Assembly (NCBI GenBank): GCA_947504725.1
Contig: CANNHN010000013.1
Coordinates: 1 to 64,000 of the forward strand
Direction: 5' to 3'
From: Bacteroidota bacterium
GTDB taxonomy: Bacteria; Bacteroidota; Bacteroidia; 2-12-FULL-35-15
Length of the DNA stretch: 64,000 bases
Shown: positions 1-7,308 of the stretch, in pieces
How the letters are laid out: each line of letters starts with the position of its first letter
Position numbering within the stretch: position 1 is the stretch's first letter
Position numbers and translations under genes: made by a program
The notes under the pieces: generated by a model
What the model was told of the DNA's origin: nothing
Databases searched by the model: none
The model's input: only the letters and a program-made list of their open reading frames with translations

Positions 1-128
1 AAAGAGAACGAATAAAACAAAATTGTATTAGGAGCAGAAAAATGGAATACGAAAAATTAAAATTGAAAAACAAAAAAAATAACTTAGCTTTGAATTAACA
101 ATAAACACTCCTTAATGAAAAGTTCAAA

Positions 129-518
129 TTACTTTGAAGACATACACTTAGAAAGAAATGTGTTCAACTCTTTTCTTAATTCATTAAATATTTTATCAAA
201 AGTTTCAATTTTTTCATTTTCATCTTTGTGAGCTGGAAATTTTCTGTGGTCAACTGCTGTTTCGTTTTTATTTACTTCCTTCTCTAATGCTTGTTCATGC
301 AATTTAATTTCATGAGAAATAATATCAATTTGCTCTTTTTGTATGATAAATTGATTTTGAAAATGTTCTACATTCGCTAATATTTCCTTAGCGGAATTTT
401 TTTGTGCAATTTCAGAAATTCTGTTTTGCATGATTACTAACTCATCTTTGTAAAAATTTAAGTTATTTAACCACTGTTTGTGTTCTTCATGTAACTGATA
501 TAAACCTTTCGTTTCCAT
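129..518 (-). CDS. Hypothetical coiled-coil protein, 129 aa
   Basis: I do not recognise a family. The protein is hydrophilic, has no signal peptide or membrane segment, and is rich in Lys, Glu and Gln with long helical stretches (about residues 20-85), which suggests a cytoplasmic coiled coil. A His-Arg-Lys-Phe-Pro-Ala-His segment near residues 91-97 interrupts the helix. It stands alone: about 200 bases separate it from the tRNA-like sequence at 724, and nothing complete lies downstream before the window edge. Frame and start (ATG at 518) look sound, but function is unknown. Confidence 0.6.
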   Translation of the reverse strand: METKGLYQLHEEHKQWLNNLNFYKDELVIMQNRISEIAQKNSAKEILANVEHFQNQFIIQKEQIDIISHEIKLHEQALEKEVNKNETAVDHRKFPAHKDENEKIETFDKIFNELRKELNTFLSKCMSSK

Positions 519-723
519 AATTTTTGTTTTAATTTAATTATAATACAAAGCTATAGTGATATTGCCCCATTAATTATGATTAATATCCATTACGGAAAGT
601 GATTTTGGTCATGTTTTGATGAATAATTTGAATGTTTTAGGCAATAAACAAACGTCTTATTGAAAGAAGCTGATAAAACTGAGCAGTCTAGAATGGAATC
701 AACTGATGAATTGAGAATATGTG

Positions 724-774
724 GTGACCCCATTTGGATTCGAACCAAAGGCCTATCCCGTTAGCTAACGGGAT
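724..774 (-). pseudogene. Truncated tRNA-Arg copy with a palindromic anticodon arm
   Basis: Positions 724-755 repeat 1054-1085 exactly (32 bases), covering the acceptor 3' strand and T arm of tRNA-Arg. Where the anticodon arm should follow there is a perfect 20-base palindrome (755-774), giving a 5-bp stem with a 10-base self-pairing loop instead of 7. The 5' acceptor strand is absent, so it cannot be a working tRNA. The GIY-YIG gene ends inside the palindrome, its TAG stop lying at 765-767. Confidence 0.75.
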
Positions 775-1025
775 TGCTCAATTAGCATTGCAATTAACCA
801 CTCAATATATTTTCTGCTTTTTTTTGCTTTTATTTCTCTTTCTCTCCTTATAGCTAGCAGTTCGGTTTCAAGTTTTTCAAAATATACTAATTTCCAAGGT
901 AGTCCTTTACTGGTAAATGTTTCACACCCTTGATTATGAAGGGTCAGGCGGTCTTCAATGTTTTTTGAATATCCGACATAGTATTTATTTATTTTTTCTG
1001 AGAAAAGAATGTAGACAAAAAACAT
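765..1025 (-). CDS. Small GIY-YIG nuclease family protein
   Basis: A single-domain GIY-YIG protein of about 86 aa. The VYIL and YYVGYSKNIEDRL segments near the N-terminus correspond to the GIY and YIG parts of the catalytic sheet, followed by the conserved Arg helix and the W-KLVYFE strand; a conserved Glu lies in the RREREIKAKKSRKYIEWL segment. This is the YhbQ/UvrC-N family, which cuts one DNA strand. I start at ATG 1025, since upstream codons run into the tRNA terminator. The gene lies between tRNA-Arg and a duplicated tRNA-Arg 3' end, suggesting a small mobile or homing cassette. Length matches stand-alone Bacteroidota members. Confidence 0.85.
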   Translation of the reverse strand: MFFVYILFSEKINKYYVGYSKNIEDRLTLHNQGCETFTSKGLPWKLVYFEKLETELLAIRREREIKAKKSRKYIEWLIAMLIEQSR

Positions 1026-1030
1026 AATAA

Positions 1031-1054
1031 AAAAAGCCACTGGTGGTGGCTTTG
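1031..1054 (-). terminator. Intrinsic terminator after the tRNA cluster
   Basis: On the minus strand a 6-bp stem (AGCCAC/GTGGCT, 1035-1051) with a 5-base loop is followed by a run of T directly after tRNA-Arg. The T-run leads straight into the GIY-YIG start codon at 1025, so that gene probably depends on read-through or its own promoter. Confidence 0.6.
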
Positions 1055-1128
1055 TGACCCCATTTGGATTCGAACCAAAGGCCTACGGTTTAGAAAACCG
1101 TTGCTCTATCCAGCTGAGCTATGGGGTC
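1055..1128 (-). tRNA. tRNA-Arg (TCT)
   Basis: A full cloverleaf of 74 bases: acceptor stem GACCCCA/TGGGGTC with discriminator A, D arm, anticodon loop TTTCTAA giving TCT for AGA codons, and a T arm with GGTTCGAATCC. CCA is not encoded. It is the third of three tRNA genes on this strand. Its last 31 bases (1055-1085) recur at 725-755. Confidence 0.96.
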
Positions 1129-1207
1129 AATTAATATGAAAAAAAAAGGTTAACGATGAATATGTTATAAGTAAGATATAACAAATAACCATTAACCATT
1201 TATTTTG

Positions 1208-1281
1208 TCGGGGCGGCAAGACTCGAACTTGCGACCTCCTGGTCCCAAACCAGGCGCGATAACCAACTACGCTACGCCCCG
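1208..1281 (-). tRNA. tRNA-Pro (TGG)
   Basis: 74 bases with acceptor stem CGGGGCG/CGCCCCG, discriminator A, and anticodon loop TTTGGGA giving TGG. It lies between tRNA-Ser and tRNA-Arg on the same strand. A TACATTTG box sits 30 bases upstream (1311-1318). Confidence 0.96.
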
Positions 1282-1310
1282 AACTATTATAAAGAACTTA
1301 AAAGCGGATG

Positions 1311-1318
1311 CAAATGTA
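1311..1318 (-). promoter_or_regulatory. -7 box upstream of tRNA-Pro
   Basis: TACATTTG on the minus strand matches the Bacteroidota -7 consensus TAnnTTTG. A TTTG lies 22 bases upstream (1341-1344), slightly beyond the usual 19. The adjacent tRNA-Ser promoter uses the same -7 octamer. Confidence 0.5.
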
Positions 1319-1374
1319 CTATTATTTTTAATCTACCAAGCAAAAAAATAGCTTTTTGTTGCTCAGTCTAGTGG

Positions 1375-1463
1375 CGGAGAGAGAGGGATTCGAACCCTCG
1401 GTACCGGTTTCCCAGTACGACAGTTTAGCAAACTGTTCCTTTCGGCCACTCAGGCATCTCTCC
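1375..1463 (-). tRNA. tRNA-Ser (GCT)
   Basis: A class II tRNA of 89 bases with a long variable arm, acceptor stem GGAGAGA/TCTCTCC, discriminator G, and anticodon loop TTGCTAA giving GCT. It is the first gene of the minus-strand tRNA cluster. Confidence 0.96.
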
Positions 1464-1484
1464 ATACCCTTTTTCAAGGGGATG

Positions 1485-1515
1485 CAAATGTAAAAAAAAG
1501 ATTTCCCATTGCAAA
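1485..1515 (-). promoter_or_regulatory. Consensus Bacteroidota promoter for the tRNA cluster
   Basis: On the minus strand TTTG (1512-1515), then exactly 19 bases, then TACATTTG (1485-1492). This is a perfect match to TTTG-N19-TAnnTTTG used by the Bacteroidota primary sigma factor. The predicted start lies about 15 bases before the tRNA-Ser 5' end at 1463. Confidence 0.75.
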
Positions 1516-1601
1516 ACAAAATTCCATTATTCCACTCCTTATTATCCTGTCAATTTTGGGTATTCTACTCATATTTTAATAGAATTATCCCTTTCGAATG
1601 C

Positions 1602-1609
1602 TATATTTG
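1602..1609 (+). promoter_or_regulatory. -7 box before the solute-binding protein gene
   Basis: TATATTTG fits the Bacteroidota -7 consensus and would start transcription about 26 bases before the ATG at 1642. No TTTG is found at the expected -33 spacing, so support is partial. Confidence 0.4.
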
Positions 1610-1641
1610 TAATGGAATAATTAGTACAAATCTAGCAGTAT

Positions 1642-3522
1642 ATGTTTACCAATAAAAGGCTATTCTTCTTGCTCATTAACTCTTTTGCTGTTTTTTTTAC
1701 AGCCTGCGGTGATGGGGAATCATCCGAAACTAAAACAAACGAACATAGCAATAATATTTCTGCAGATCAAACGAAGTTTATAGAAATTGAAGATGCTTCT
1801 AGTTTTTTGCCAACTTGGTCGAAAGAGAATGTTCTTGTTTATAATGTTATAGGTGAACCCGATGAAATGCACCCTACCAATGGAATAATGGTTTATCGTG
1901 GCGAAATTATGGGATACACGCAAGTGTACTTGATTGGGACAGATTTTCAAACATTGACTTTACGACCTATTGCTGTTAAAGCTATGCCAACCATTTCTGA
2001 AAATGGGAAAGAATATACCTATGAAGTTCGTAATGACATAAAATTTGATGATGGCAGTATATTGTCTGTAGAAGACATCGTTTATACATATAAAGCTAAT
2101 AAATGCCCATTAACCAATAACCCAAGTGCAAAATCATATTTGGAAAATATGCTGGATATTGTAGTAGACAAGAACAATCCGAATGTATTTACTATTATTA
2201 TGAAAGAGAAATACATTCAAAATATTAGTTTGTTTAATGAATTTCCAATTATGCAACGTAGTTTTTTTGATCCTAAAAATGTACTTTCGAAATACACTTT
2301 TGCTCAATTTAACGACAAGAATTTTAAAGCTGAAGGCTTCAAAGATTTAAACGATTGGGCTACGGAGTTTAATAGTGCGAAATACAGTCGCGATCCAAAA
2401 TTTACTGTAGGAGCAGGTCCCTACAGAATGGAGAAATGGGAGGCTGGACAAAGTATAACTTTAGTTAAAAAAGAAAATCATTGGACAAAAGAAACTGACA
2501 AAATGTATTACACTTCTTTTCCTGATAAAATTATTTTCAAATTAAACAAAGAACCAAACTCTCAAATGCTTGAATTTAAAGCTCAAACATTTGATGCTTC
2601 TACATCCATGTCAACTAAAACAGTTATAGAACTGCAATCGGATAGTAACTTTAATGCGAATTATAATTCACGCTTTACGGATACATACAATTATGGATAC
2701 ATTGCCATGAATATGAAACCTGATGGTGTTAAAAATAAAAAATTGTTTGTCGATAAAAAAGTAAGAAGAGCAATGGCTTTGCTTGCTCCATTAGATGAAA
2801 TGAATCGTATACAAAACAAAGGAAAAAACAAACGTGTAACCGGACCCGTTTCGTTTTTGAAACAAGAATACAATACTGATTTGAAATTAATTCCATTGGA
2901 TGTTGAAGCAGCAAAAAAAATGTTGGATGAGGCTGGGTGGAAAGATAGCGATGGAGATAATATCCGTGATAAAATGATAGATGGTGAAAAAGTAAAAATG
3001 GAATTTATGTTGGGCTATTTCAGTACTTCCCCTGAATGGAAAGAGTTGGCTAAAATGATTTCAGAACAAATGTATAAAGCAGGTGTTGTTGCTATTCTCA
3101 ATCCACTCGATCCTTCAGTTATGGTTGAGCAGGCTTCCAATCATAATTTTGATATGTTTATTGCTTCTTGGTCTGGAAATGTTTTTCCTGAAGATTATAC
3201 GCAGCTTTGGCATTCATCTTCTTGGGCTTCAAAAGGTTCAAACTTTACAGGTTTTGGGAATGCAGAATCGGATGCTTTGATAGATTCAATAAAATATACA
3301 CTCGACCCATCTATATCAGTTCCTATGCTGAAACGCTTTCAAGCAATCGTTTATGATGAACAACCTTATATATTTATGTTCGCTGGTGTAAGAAGAAATG
3401 TTATTCATAAACGATTTGGAAATCAAGAAATGTATTTCGAGCGCCCAGGAGTTTGGTTAAGTAATCTTCGCTTATTATCTGGTGATGGTACTTCAATGAA
3501 AGTTTCTGCAGATCCAAATTAA
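1642..3522 (+). CDS. Family-5 (peptide-type) ABC solute-binding lipoprotein
   Basis: A 626-aa extracytoplasmic binding protein of the OppA/DppA family (SBP_bac_5), expected to capture peptides or similar solutes for ABC import. A lipobox at residues 19-22 (FTAC) follows a hydrophobic signal, so Cys22 should be lipidated. Family hallmarks are visible: the domain around ISENGKEYTYEVRNDIKFDDG, the VGAGPYRMEKWEAGQSITLVKKE segment, and the C-terminal region before GFGNAESDALID. It is long for the family (usually 500-560 aa). It leads an apparent operon with the two permeases at 3576 and 5039; no ATPase gene is present, so the substrate and energising subunits must be inferred or come from elsewhere. 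Confidence 0.9.
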   Translation: MFTNKRLFFLLINSFAVFFTACGDGESSETKTNEHSNNISADQTKFIEIEDASSFLPTWSKENVLVYNVIGEPDEMHPTNGIMVYRGEIMGYTQVYLIGTDFQTLTLRPIAVKAMPTISENGKEYTYEVRNDIKFDDGSILSVEDIVYTYKANKCPLTNNPSAKSYLENMLDIVVDKNNPNVFTIIMKEKYIQNISLFNEFPIMQRSFFDPKNVLSKYTFAQFNDKNFKAEGFKDLNDWATEFNSAKYSRDPKFTVGAGPYRMEKWEAGQSITLVKKENHWTKETDKMYYTSFPDKIIFKLNKEPNSQMLEFKAQTFDASTSMSTKTVIELQSDSNFNANYNSRFTDTYNYGYIAMNMKPDGVKNKKLFVDKKVRRAMALLAPLDEMNRIQNKGKNKRVTGPVSFLKQEYNTDLKLIPLDVEAAKKMLDEAGWKDSDGDNIRDKMIDGEKVKMEFMLGYFSTSPEWKELAKMISEQMYKAGVVAILNPLDPSVMVEQASNHNFDMFIASWSGNVFPEDYTQLWHSSSWASKGSNFTGFGNAESDALIDSIKYTLDPSISVPMLKRFQAIVYDEQPYIFMFAGVRRNVIHKRFGNQEMYFERPGVWLSNLRLLSGDGTSMKVSADPN

Positions 3523-3575
3523 TAAGGAGCGTGATAGAAGGGTAAACCGAAAATATTTTTTGATATCGATAGGAT

Positions 3576-5042
3576 ATGCTTCAATACATTCTAAAACGAG
3601 TCTTCATTTTTATTCCCACCCTTATTGCGATTACGCTTTTAGGATTCATAATAAGCGTAAATGCTCCTGGTGACCCCGTTGAACGTATGGTGAGGTCTTC
3701 AATTGAAGACAACGCAAGATCATCAAATGTTGTTGAAGAAAAACGAGCTTGGCGCGAAAAACTTGGTTTGGATCTCCCCGTTTTTTATTTTTCTTTAACA
3801 TCTCTTTCTCGACCAGATACACTTTATAAAATTGAAGACAGAAACGAAAGAGAAGCACTTGATAGACTTATTTCTATTTATGGAAATTGGGATGCAATTC
3901 AAGTTTACCACCAATCTTTAAGTAAGTTTTATCTTTCACAGCTTTCGTTTGTTGCTGATACCAATCAGTTAAAAGAATACGATAAAAATGCTGTGCTCGA
4001 AACACTCAATCAGCTTAAGTTTGAAGCGTCTGCTATTCAAGGAACCTATGATAAGGCAGTGATTGATGTGAAGATGATTAAAATCACAACACTTTTATCT
4101 ACTTATCCTTTTCTGGAAAAATTCAAATTGGAATTTGAAATGGTGAAGCAAAATTTTTCAGCTATTGAAAAAACTGGGACTTCTTGGAAAAATTATGTTC
4201 CACGAATTGCATTCTATGGATTTAAAAATCAATATCACCGTTGGTTGTTTGGTGATGGAAAATTTTCAAAAGGATTGTTGCTTCATGGCGATTTTGGAAC
4301 ATCTTATGTAACTCGTCAACCCATTTCAGATGTTATTTATTCAAAAATAGGATGGTCGTTCTTTTTCTCAATGCTCTCCGTTCTTTTAGCGTATTTAGTG
4401 AGTATACCTATTGGCGTGAGAGCAGCAGCAAAACGCGGTTCTCGCTTTGATAAATCATCTTCTATTGTTTTATTTTTACTGTATTCGATGCCGTCATTCT
4501 GGTTAGCAACGCTCTTGTTAATGACTTTTTCGAATACAGATGCTTTAGCTTGGTTGCCTGCATCGGGCGTAAAACCTGCTTTGGGTTATCCTGATGGTGC
4601 TTCTTTTTGGGAGATGGTGAAAATATCTTTCCCTTATATTATTCTTCCTGCGATTTGTTATACGTATAGTTCGTTTGCATTTTTATCACGTACCATGCGT
4701 GTTGCTATGTTGGATGTTGTCAATCAAGATTATATTCGCACAGCACGTGCAAAAGGTTTACCCGAAAATAAAGTAATTTGGAAGCACGGATTTAGAAATG
4801 CTTTACTTCCCATCATTACTGTTTTTGCAAATGTTTTTCCGGCTGCTATCGGTGGCTCAGTTATTATTGAAAGTATTTTTACTATTCCAGGAATGGGTTC
4901 CGAAGCCATTTATGCTATTCAGACAAATAATTACCCGATGATTATTGCCATACTAACGATCACCGGATTTTTAACACTGGTTGGTTATTTGATTTCAGAT
5001 ATTTTGTACGCTATTGTTGATCCACGTATTTCTTATAAATGA
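3576..5042 (+). CDS. DppB-type ABC transporter permease with large periplasmic insert
   Basis: Inner-membrane permease of the peptide/nickel (DppB/OppB) family, 488 aa against about 310-340 for classic members. TM1 is at residues 9-28. The core begins near residue 255, with the remaining helices and the cytoplasmic EAA loop at about 386-410 (RTARAKGLPENKVIWKHGFRNA), which docks the ATPase. The extra length is about 200 polar residues between TM1 and the core, predicted periplasmic. It lies 53 bases after the binding-protein gene and overlaps the next permease by ATGA. Family assignment is firm; the substrate is unknown. Confidence 0.9.
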   Translation: MLQYILKRVFIFIPTLIAITLLGFIISVNAPGDPVERMVRSSIEDNARSSNVVEEKRAWREKLGLDLPVFYFSLTSLSRPDTLYKIEDRNEREALDRLISIYGNWDAIQVYHQSLSKFYLSQLSFVADTNQLKEYDKNAVLETLNQLKFEASAIQGTYDKAVIDVKMIKITTLLSTYPFLEKFKLEFEMVKQNFSAIEKTGTSWKNYVPRIAFYGFKNQYHRWLFGDGKFSKGLLLHGDFGTSYVTRQPISDVIYSKIGWSFFFSMLSVLLAYLVSIPIGVRAAAKRGSRFDKSSSIVLFLLYSMPSFWLATLLLMTFSNTDALAWLPASGVKPALGYPDGASFWEMVKISFPYIILPAICYTYSSFAFLSRTMRVAMLDVVNQDYIRTARAKGLPENKVIWKHGFRNALLPIITVFANVFPAAIGGSVIIESIFTIPGMGSEAIYAIQTNNYPMIIAILTITGFLTLVGYLISDILYAIVDPRISYK

Positions 5043-6367
5043 TGGAAGAGCAAAAAATAAATAACGATTTTAAGAAATTTGCGTGGAAACAATTCAAGCA
5101 AAATAAACCTGCATATTATTCATATAAGATTTTAGTTTTTCTTATTGTTTTGTCGGTCCTTTCTCCAATAATAGCAACGGATCAGCCACTTTATTGCAAA
5201 TACAAAGGAGTGAGCATGTTCCCTGCCTTTTCGTTTTCTAATTCCTGCGATATAAAAAATGAAGACGGAACAGTTGAAAAGATTCAATACGACATCGCTG
5301 AATGGAAACAGTTGGATGCATCAACAATTATTTTTGCTCCCGTTGCATACGCTCCAAATAAAACTGATTACAACAATGCCGATTATGTTTCTCCAGGTAG
5401 TAAACAGATTTTTGTAGACAAAGAAGGAAATGAAAAATCAATGCCAACAAAATTTAGACATTGGTTGGGAACTGGAAAAGGAGGAGAGGATGTGCTTTCG
5501 GGATTGATTAATGGGACGCGTATTTCTTTGAGCATCGGAATTATTTCTATGCTGATTGCTTCTTTCTTAGGAATTATATTAGGAGCAATGGCAGGATATT
5601 TCGGAGATAAAAAAATGCAGACCAGTCGTGGTTCTTTTTGGACAGTACTTGTCGGAGTTGTATTTGCTTATTATTATGGATTTTCTGTTCGTTTGTATGA
5701 CATTGCAGATGCTTTTGCTGATTCAGGTTTTGCTGTTTTGCTACAGTTAATTATTAGCCTAGTTATATTTTCCATTGTTGTGTTTCTGTTTTATATCTTA
5801 GGAAAACAAATAGGCAAAATTTCGTTTTTGAGCACACGTGTTTTTATTCCAGTCGATTCAATTGTTTCCAGATTGATTGAAATTTTAATTTCCATGCCTT
5901 TGTTGATTTTAATTATCTCCATTTCCGCAATTGCGAAAGAAAAATCTATGATTAATTTGATGGTAATTATTGGTTTAACAGCATGGACAGGAATAGCCAG
6001 GTTAACAAGAGCAGAATTTTTGCGCATTAGTAATTTGGAATACATCCAGGCAGCAAAATCAATGGGCTTGAAAGAATTTCGGATAATGTTTAAACATGCA
6101 TTACCCAACGCTTTGGCTCCAGCATTGGTAGCGATAGCATTCGGAGTTGCTTCTGCCATTCTGATTGAATCGGCATTGTCTTTTCTGGGTGTAGGCGTTC
6201 CTCCAACAACAGTTACTTGGGGCTCACTTCTGAATGCAGGAAGAGAACAATTTAGCGCCTGGTGGTTGGTTGTTTTTCCAGGATTAGCCATCTTCTTAAC
6301 AGTAACAATCTATAACCTCTTAGGTGAAGGACTAAGAGACGCTTTGGATCCCAAGTTGAAAAAGTAG
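5039..6367 (+). CDS. DppC-type ABC transporter permease
   Basis: Partner permease (DppC/OppC family), 442 aa, longer than the usual 290-330. An N-terminal OppC-like segment (residues 1-45) includes TM1, followed by about 95 polar periplasmic residues and the RHWLGTGKGGEDVLSGLI motif that begins the core. An extra hydrophobic hairpin sits between core helices at about 195-260. The EAA loop (AAKSMGLKEFRIMFKHALPNA) lies near 337-360. Start ATG 5039 overlaps the upstream stop by 4 bases, consistent with translational coupling. Its stop abuts the stop of the convergent gene at 6368 with no spacer. Confidence 0.9.
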   Translation: MMEEQKINNDFKKFAWKQFKQNKPAYYSYKILVFLIVLSVLSPIIATDQPLYCKYKGVSMFPAFSFSNSCDIKNEDGTVEKIQYDIAEWKQLDASTIIFAPVAYAPNKTDYNNADYVSPGSKQIFVDKEGNEKSMPTKFRHWLGTGKGGEDVLSGLINGTRISLSIGIISMLIASFLGIILGAMAGYFGDKKMQTSRGSFWTVLVGVVFAYYYGFSVRLYDIADAFADSGFAVLLQLIISLVIFSIVVFLFYILGKQIGKISFLSTRVFIPVDSIVSRLIEILISMPLLILIISISAIAKEKSMINLMVIIGLTAWTGIARLTRAEFLRISNLEYIQAAKSMGLKEFRIMFKHALPNALAPALVAIAFGVASAILIESALSFLGVGVPPTTVTWGSLLNAGREQFSAWWLVVFPGLAIFLTVTIYNLLGEGLRDALDPKLKK

Positions 6368-7192
6368 TTATTCTGCCTTTCCAAATGTGAATTTCACGCC
6401 AATATTTGCTCCCCAACAACTATAAGGTAAATAAATTTTTAAAGATTTATTGTTTTGGTGAGGTTCGATATTAACGTTTGGGTCATAACTATCTACAAAT
6501 TCTATTACCTTATCTCTTTGATCCAATGTTGCGAGTTGATCAACTCCATTAACGGTATAGCTTATTGTTTCTATTTTCTTTGGAGCCCAAGCTTGAGAAA
6601 TAAAATTCACCTCCGCAAATACTGCTAATTTATTTGTTAAGTTGAAATCCATTCCTAAATTACCTTTCATTCCAATTGACATTCCTCCACTAAAAACAGC
6701 TGTTTCCTCGATTTTATCAAAACTTCCTCCCAACAAAGAATTGTAGGAAACCGATTTATCTGTTAGTGTTGTTCCTAACCCAATTACACATCCTATTTTA
6801 GCATATGGTTTTAGTTTCTTTTCTCCGGCCGAAAATTTTAATGTAGGAATTGCTCTAAACATTTTTCCTTGCAGTGTTTCTGTCTCTTTTGGAGTATAAG
6901 GATTAGACGAATCAGTAAACTCAACTTTACCTCCTAAAAGATAACTGATATTGATTTCAGCTGAAATATTACTTGAAAAATGATAACCAATCCCAAAACC
7001 CAGATCTATTCCTTTTCCAAACGAACTTCTAACTGATTCTATTTTGTTTGGTGAATAGTTGGCGCTGATATTCATTGGTGCCATCGAAAATGCATAAGTT
7101 GATATAGAATTTACATATAACTTTTGAGCATTTAACTTGTAGCTCGAAAAAGCTATAAGTGTTATAAGAGAAAGTGTAAGTTTTTTTTTCAT
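6368..7192 (-). CDS. Outer-membrane beta-barrel protein
   Basis: 274 aa with a signal peptide (residues 1-22, cut after LNA). Alternating polar/aromatic strands separated by Gly/Asn turns, such as IGYHFSSNISAEINISYLLGG, TLKFSAGEKKLKPYAKIGCVIGLG and the terminal GANIGVKFTF ending, indicate an 8-10-stranded porin-like barrel of the outer-membrane beta-barrel family common in Bacteroidota. No enzymatic motif is seen. It is convergent with the permease gene and divergent from mpl; an 8-bp inverted repeat lies in the intergenic region. Localisation is well supported, role unknown. Confidence 0.8.
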   Translation of the reverse strand: MKKKLTLSLITLIAFSSYKLNAQKLYVNSISTYAFSMAPMNISANYSPNKIESVRSSFGKGIDLGFGIGYHFSSNISAEINISYLLGGKVEFTDSSNPYTPKETETLQGKMFRAIPTLKFSAGEKKLKPYAKIGCVIGLGTTLTDKSVSYNSLLGGSFDKIEETAVFSGGMSIGMKGNLGMDFNLTNKLAVFAEVNFISQAWAPKKIETISYTVNGVDQLATLDQRDKVIEFVDSYDPNVNIEPHQNNKSLKIYLPYSCWGANIGVKFTFGKAE

Positions 7193-7308
7193 TTTACAAA
7201 TGGTTGATTTCGTACAAGTATAGTAACAATCAATTGTTCAAAAAATGATATTCATCATTTTAGATTCAATCAATGTTTGTTGTAGGTTTATAAGTAAATA
7301 AATTATTG

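Noticed and set aside
42-98. 18-codon ORF with a GGAG upstream (plus strand)
   Set aside because: Very short, Lys/Asn-rich as expected from AT-rich DNA, and no conservation evidence.
1328-1519. 63-codon ORF across tRNA-Ser (minus strand)
   Set aside because: It is a chance frame through the tRNA-Ser gene and its flanks.
1642-6367. The ABC operon as a complete importer
   Set aside because: Both ATPase genes are missing and the operon ends at a convergent gene.
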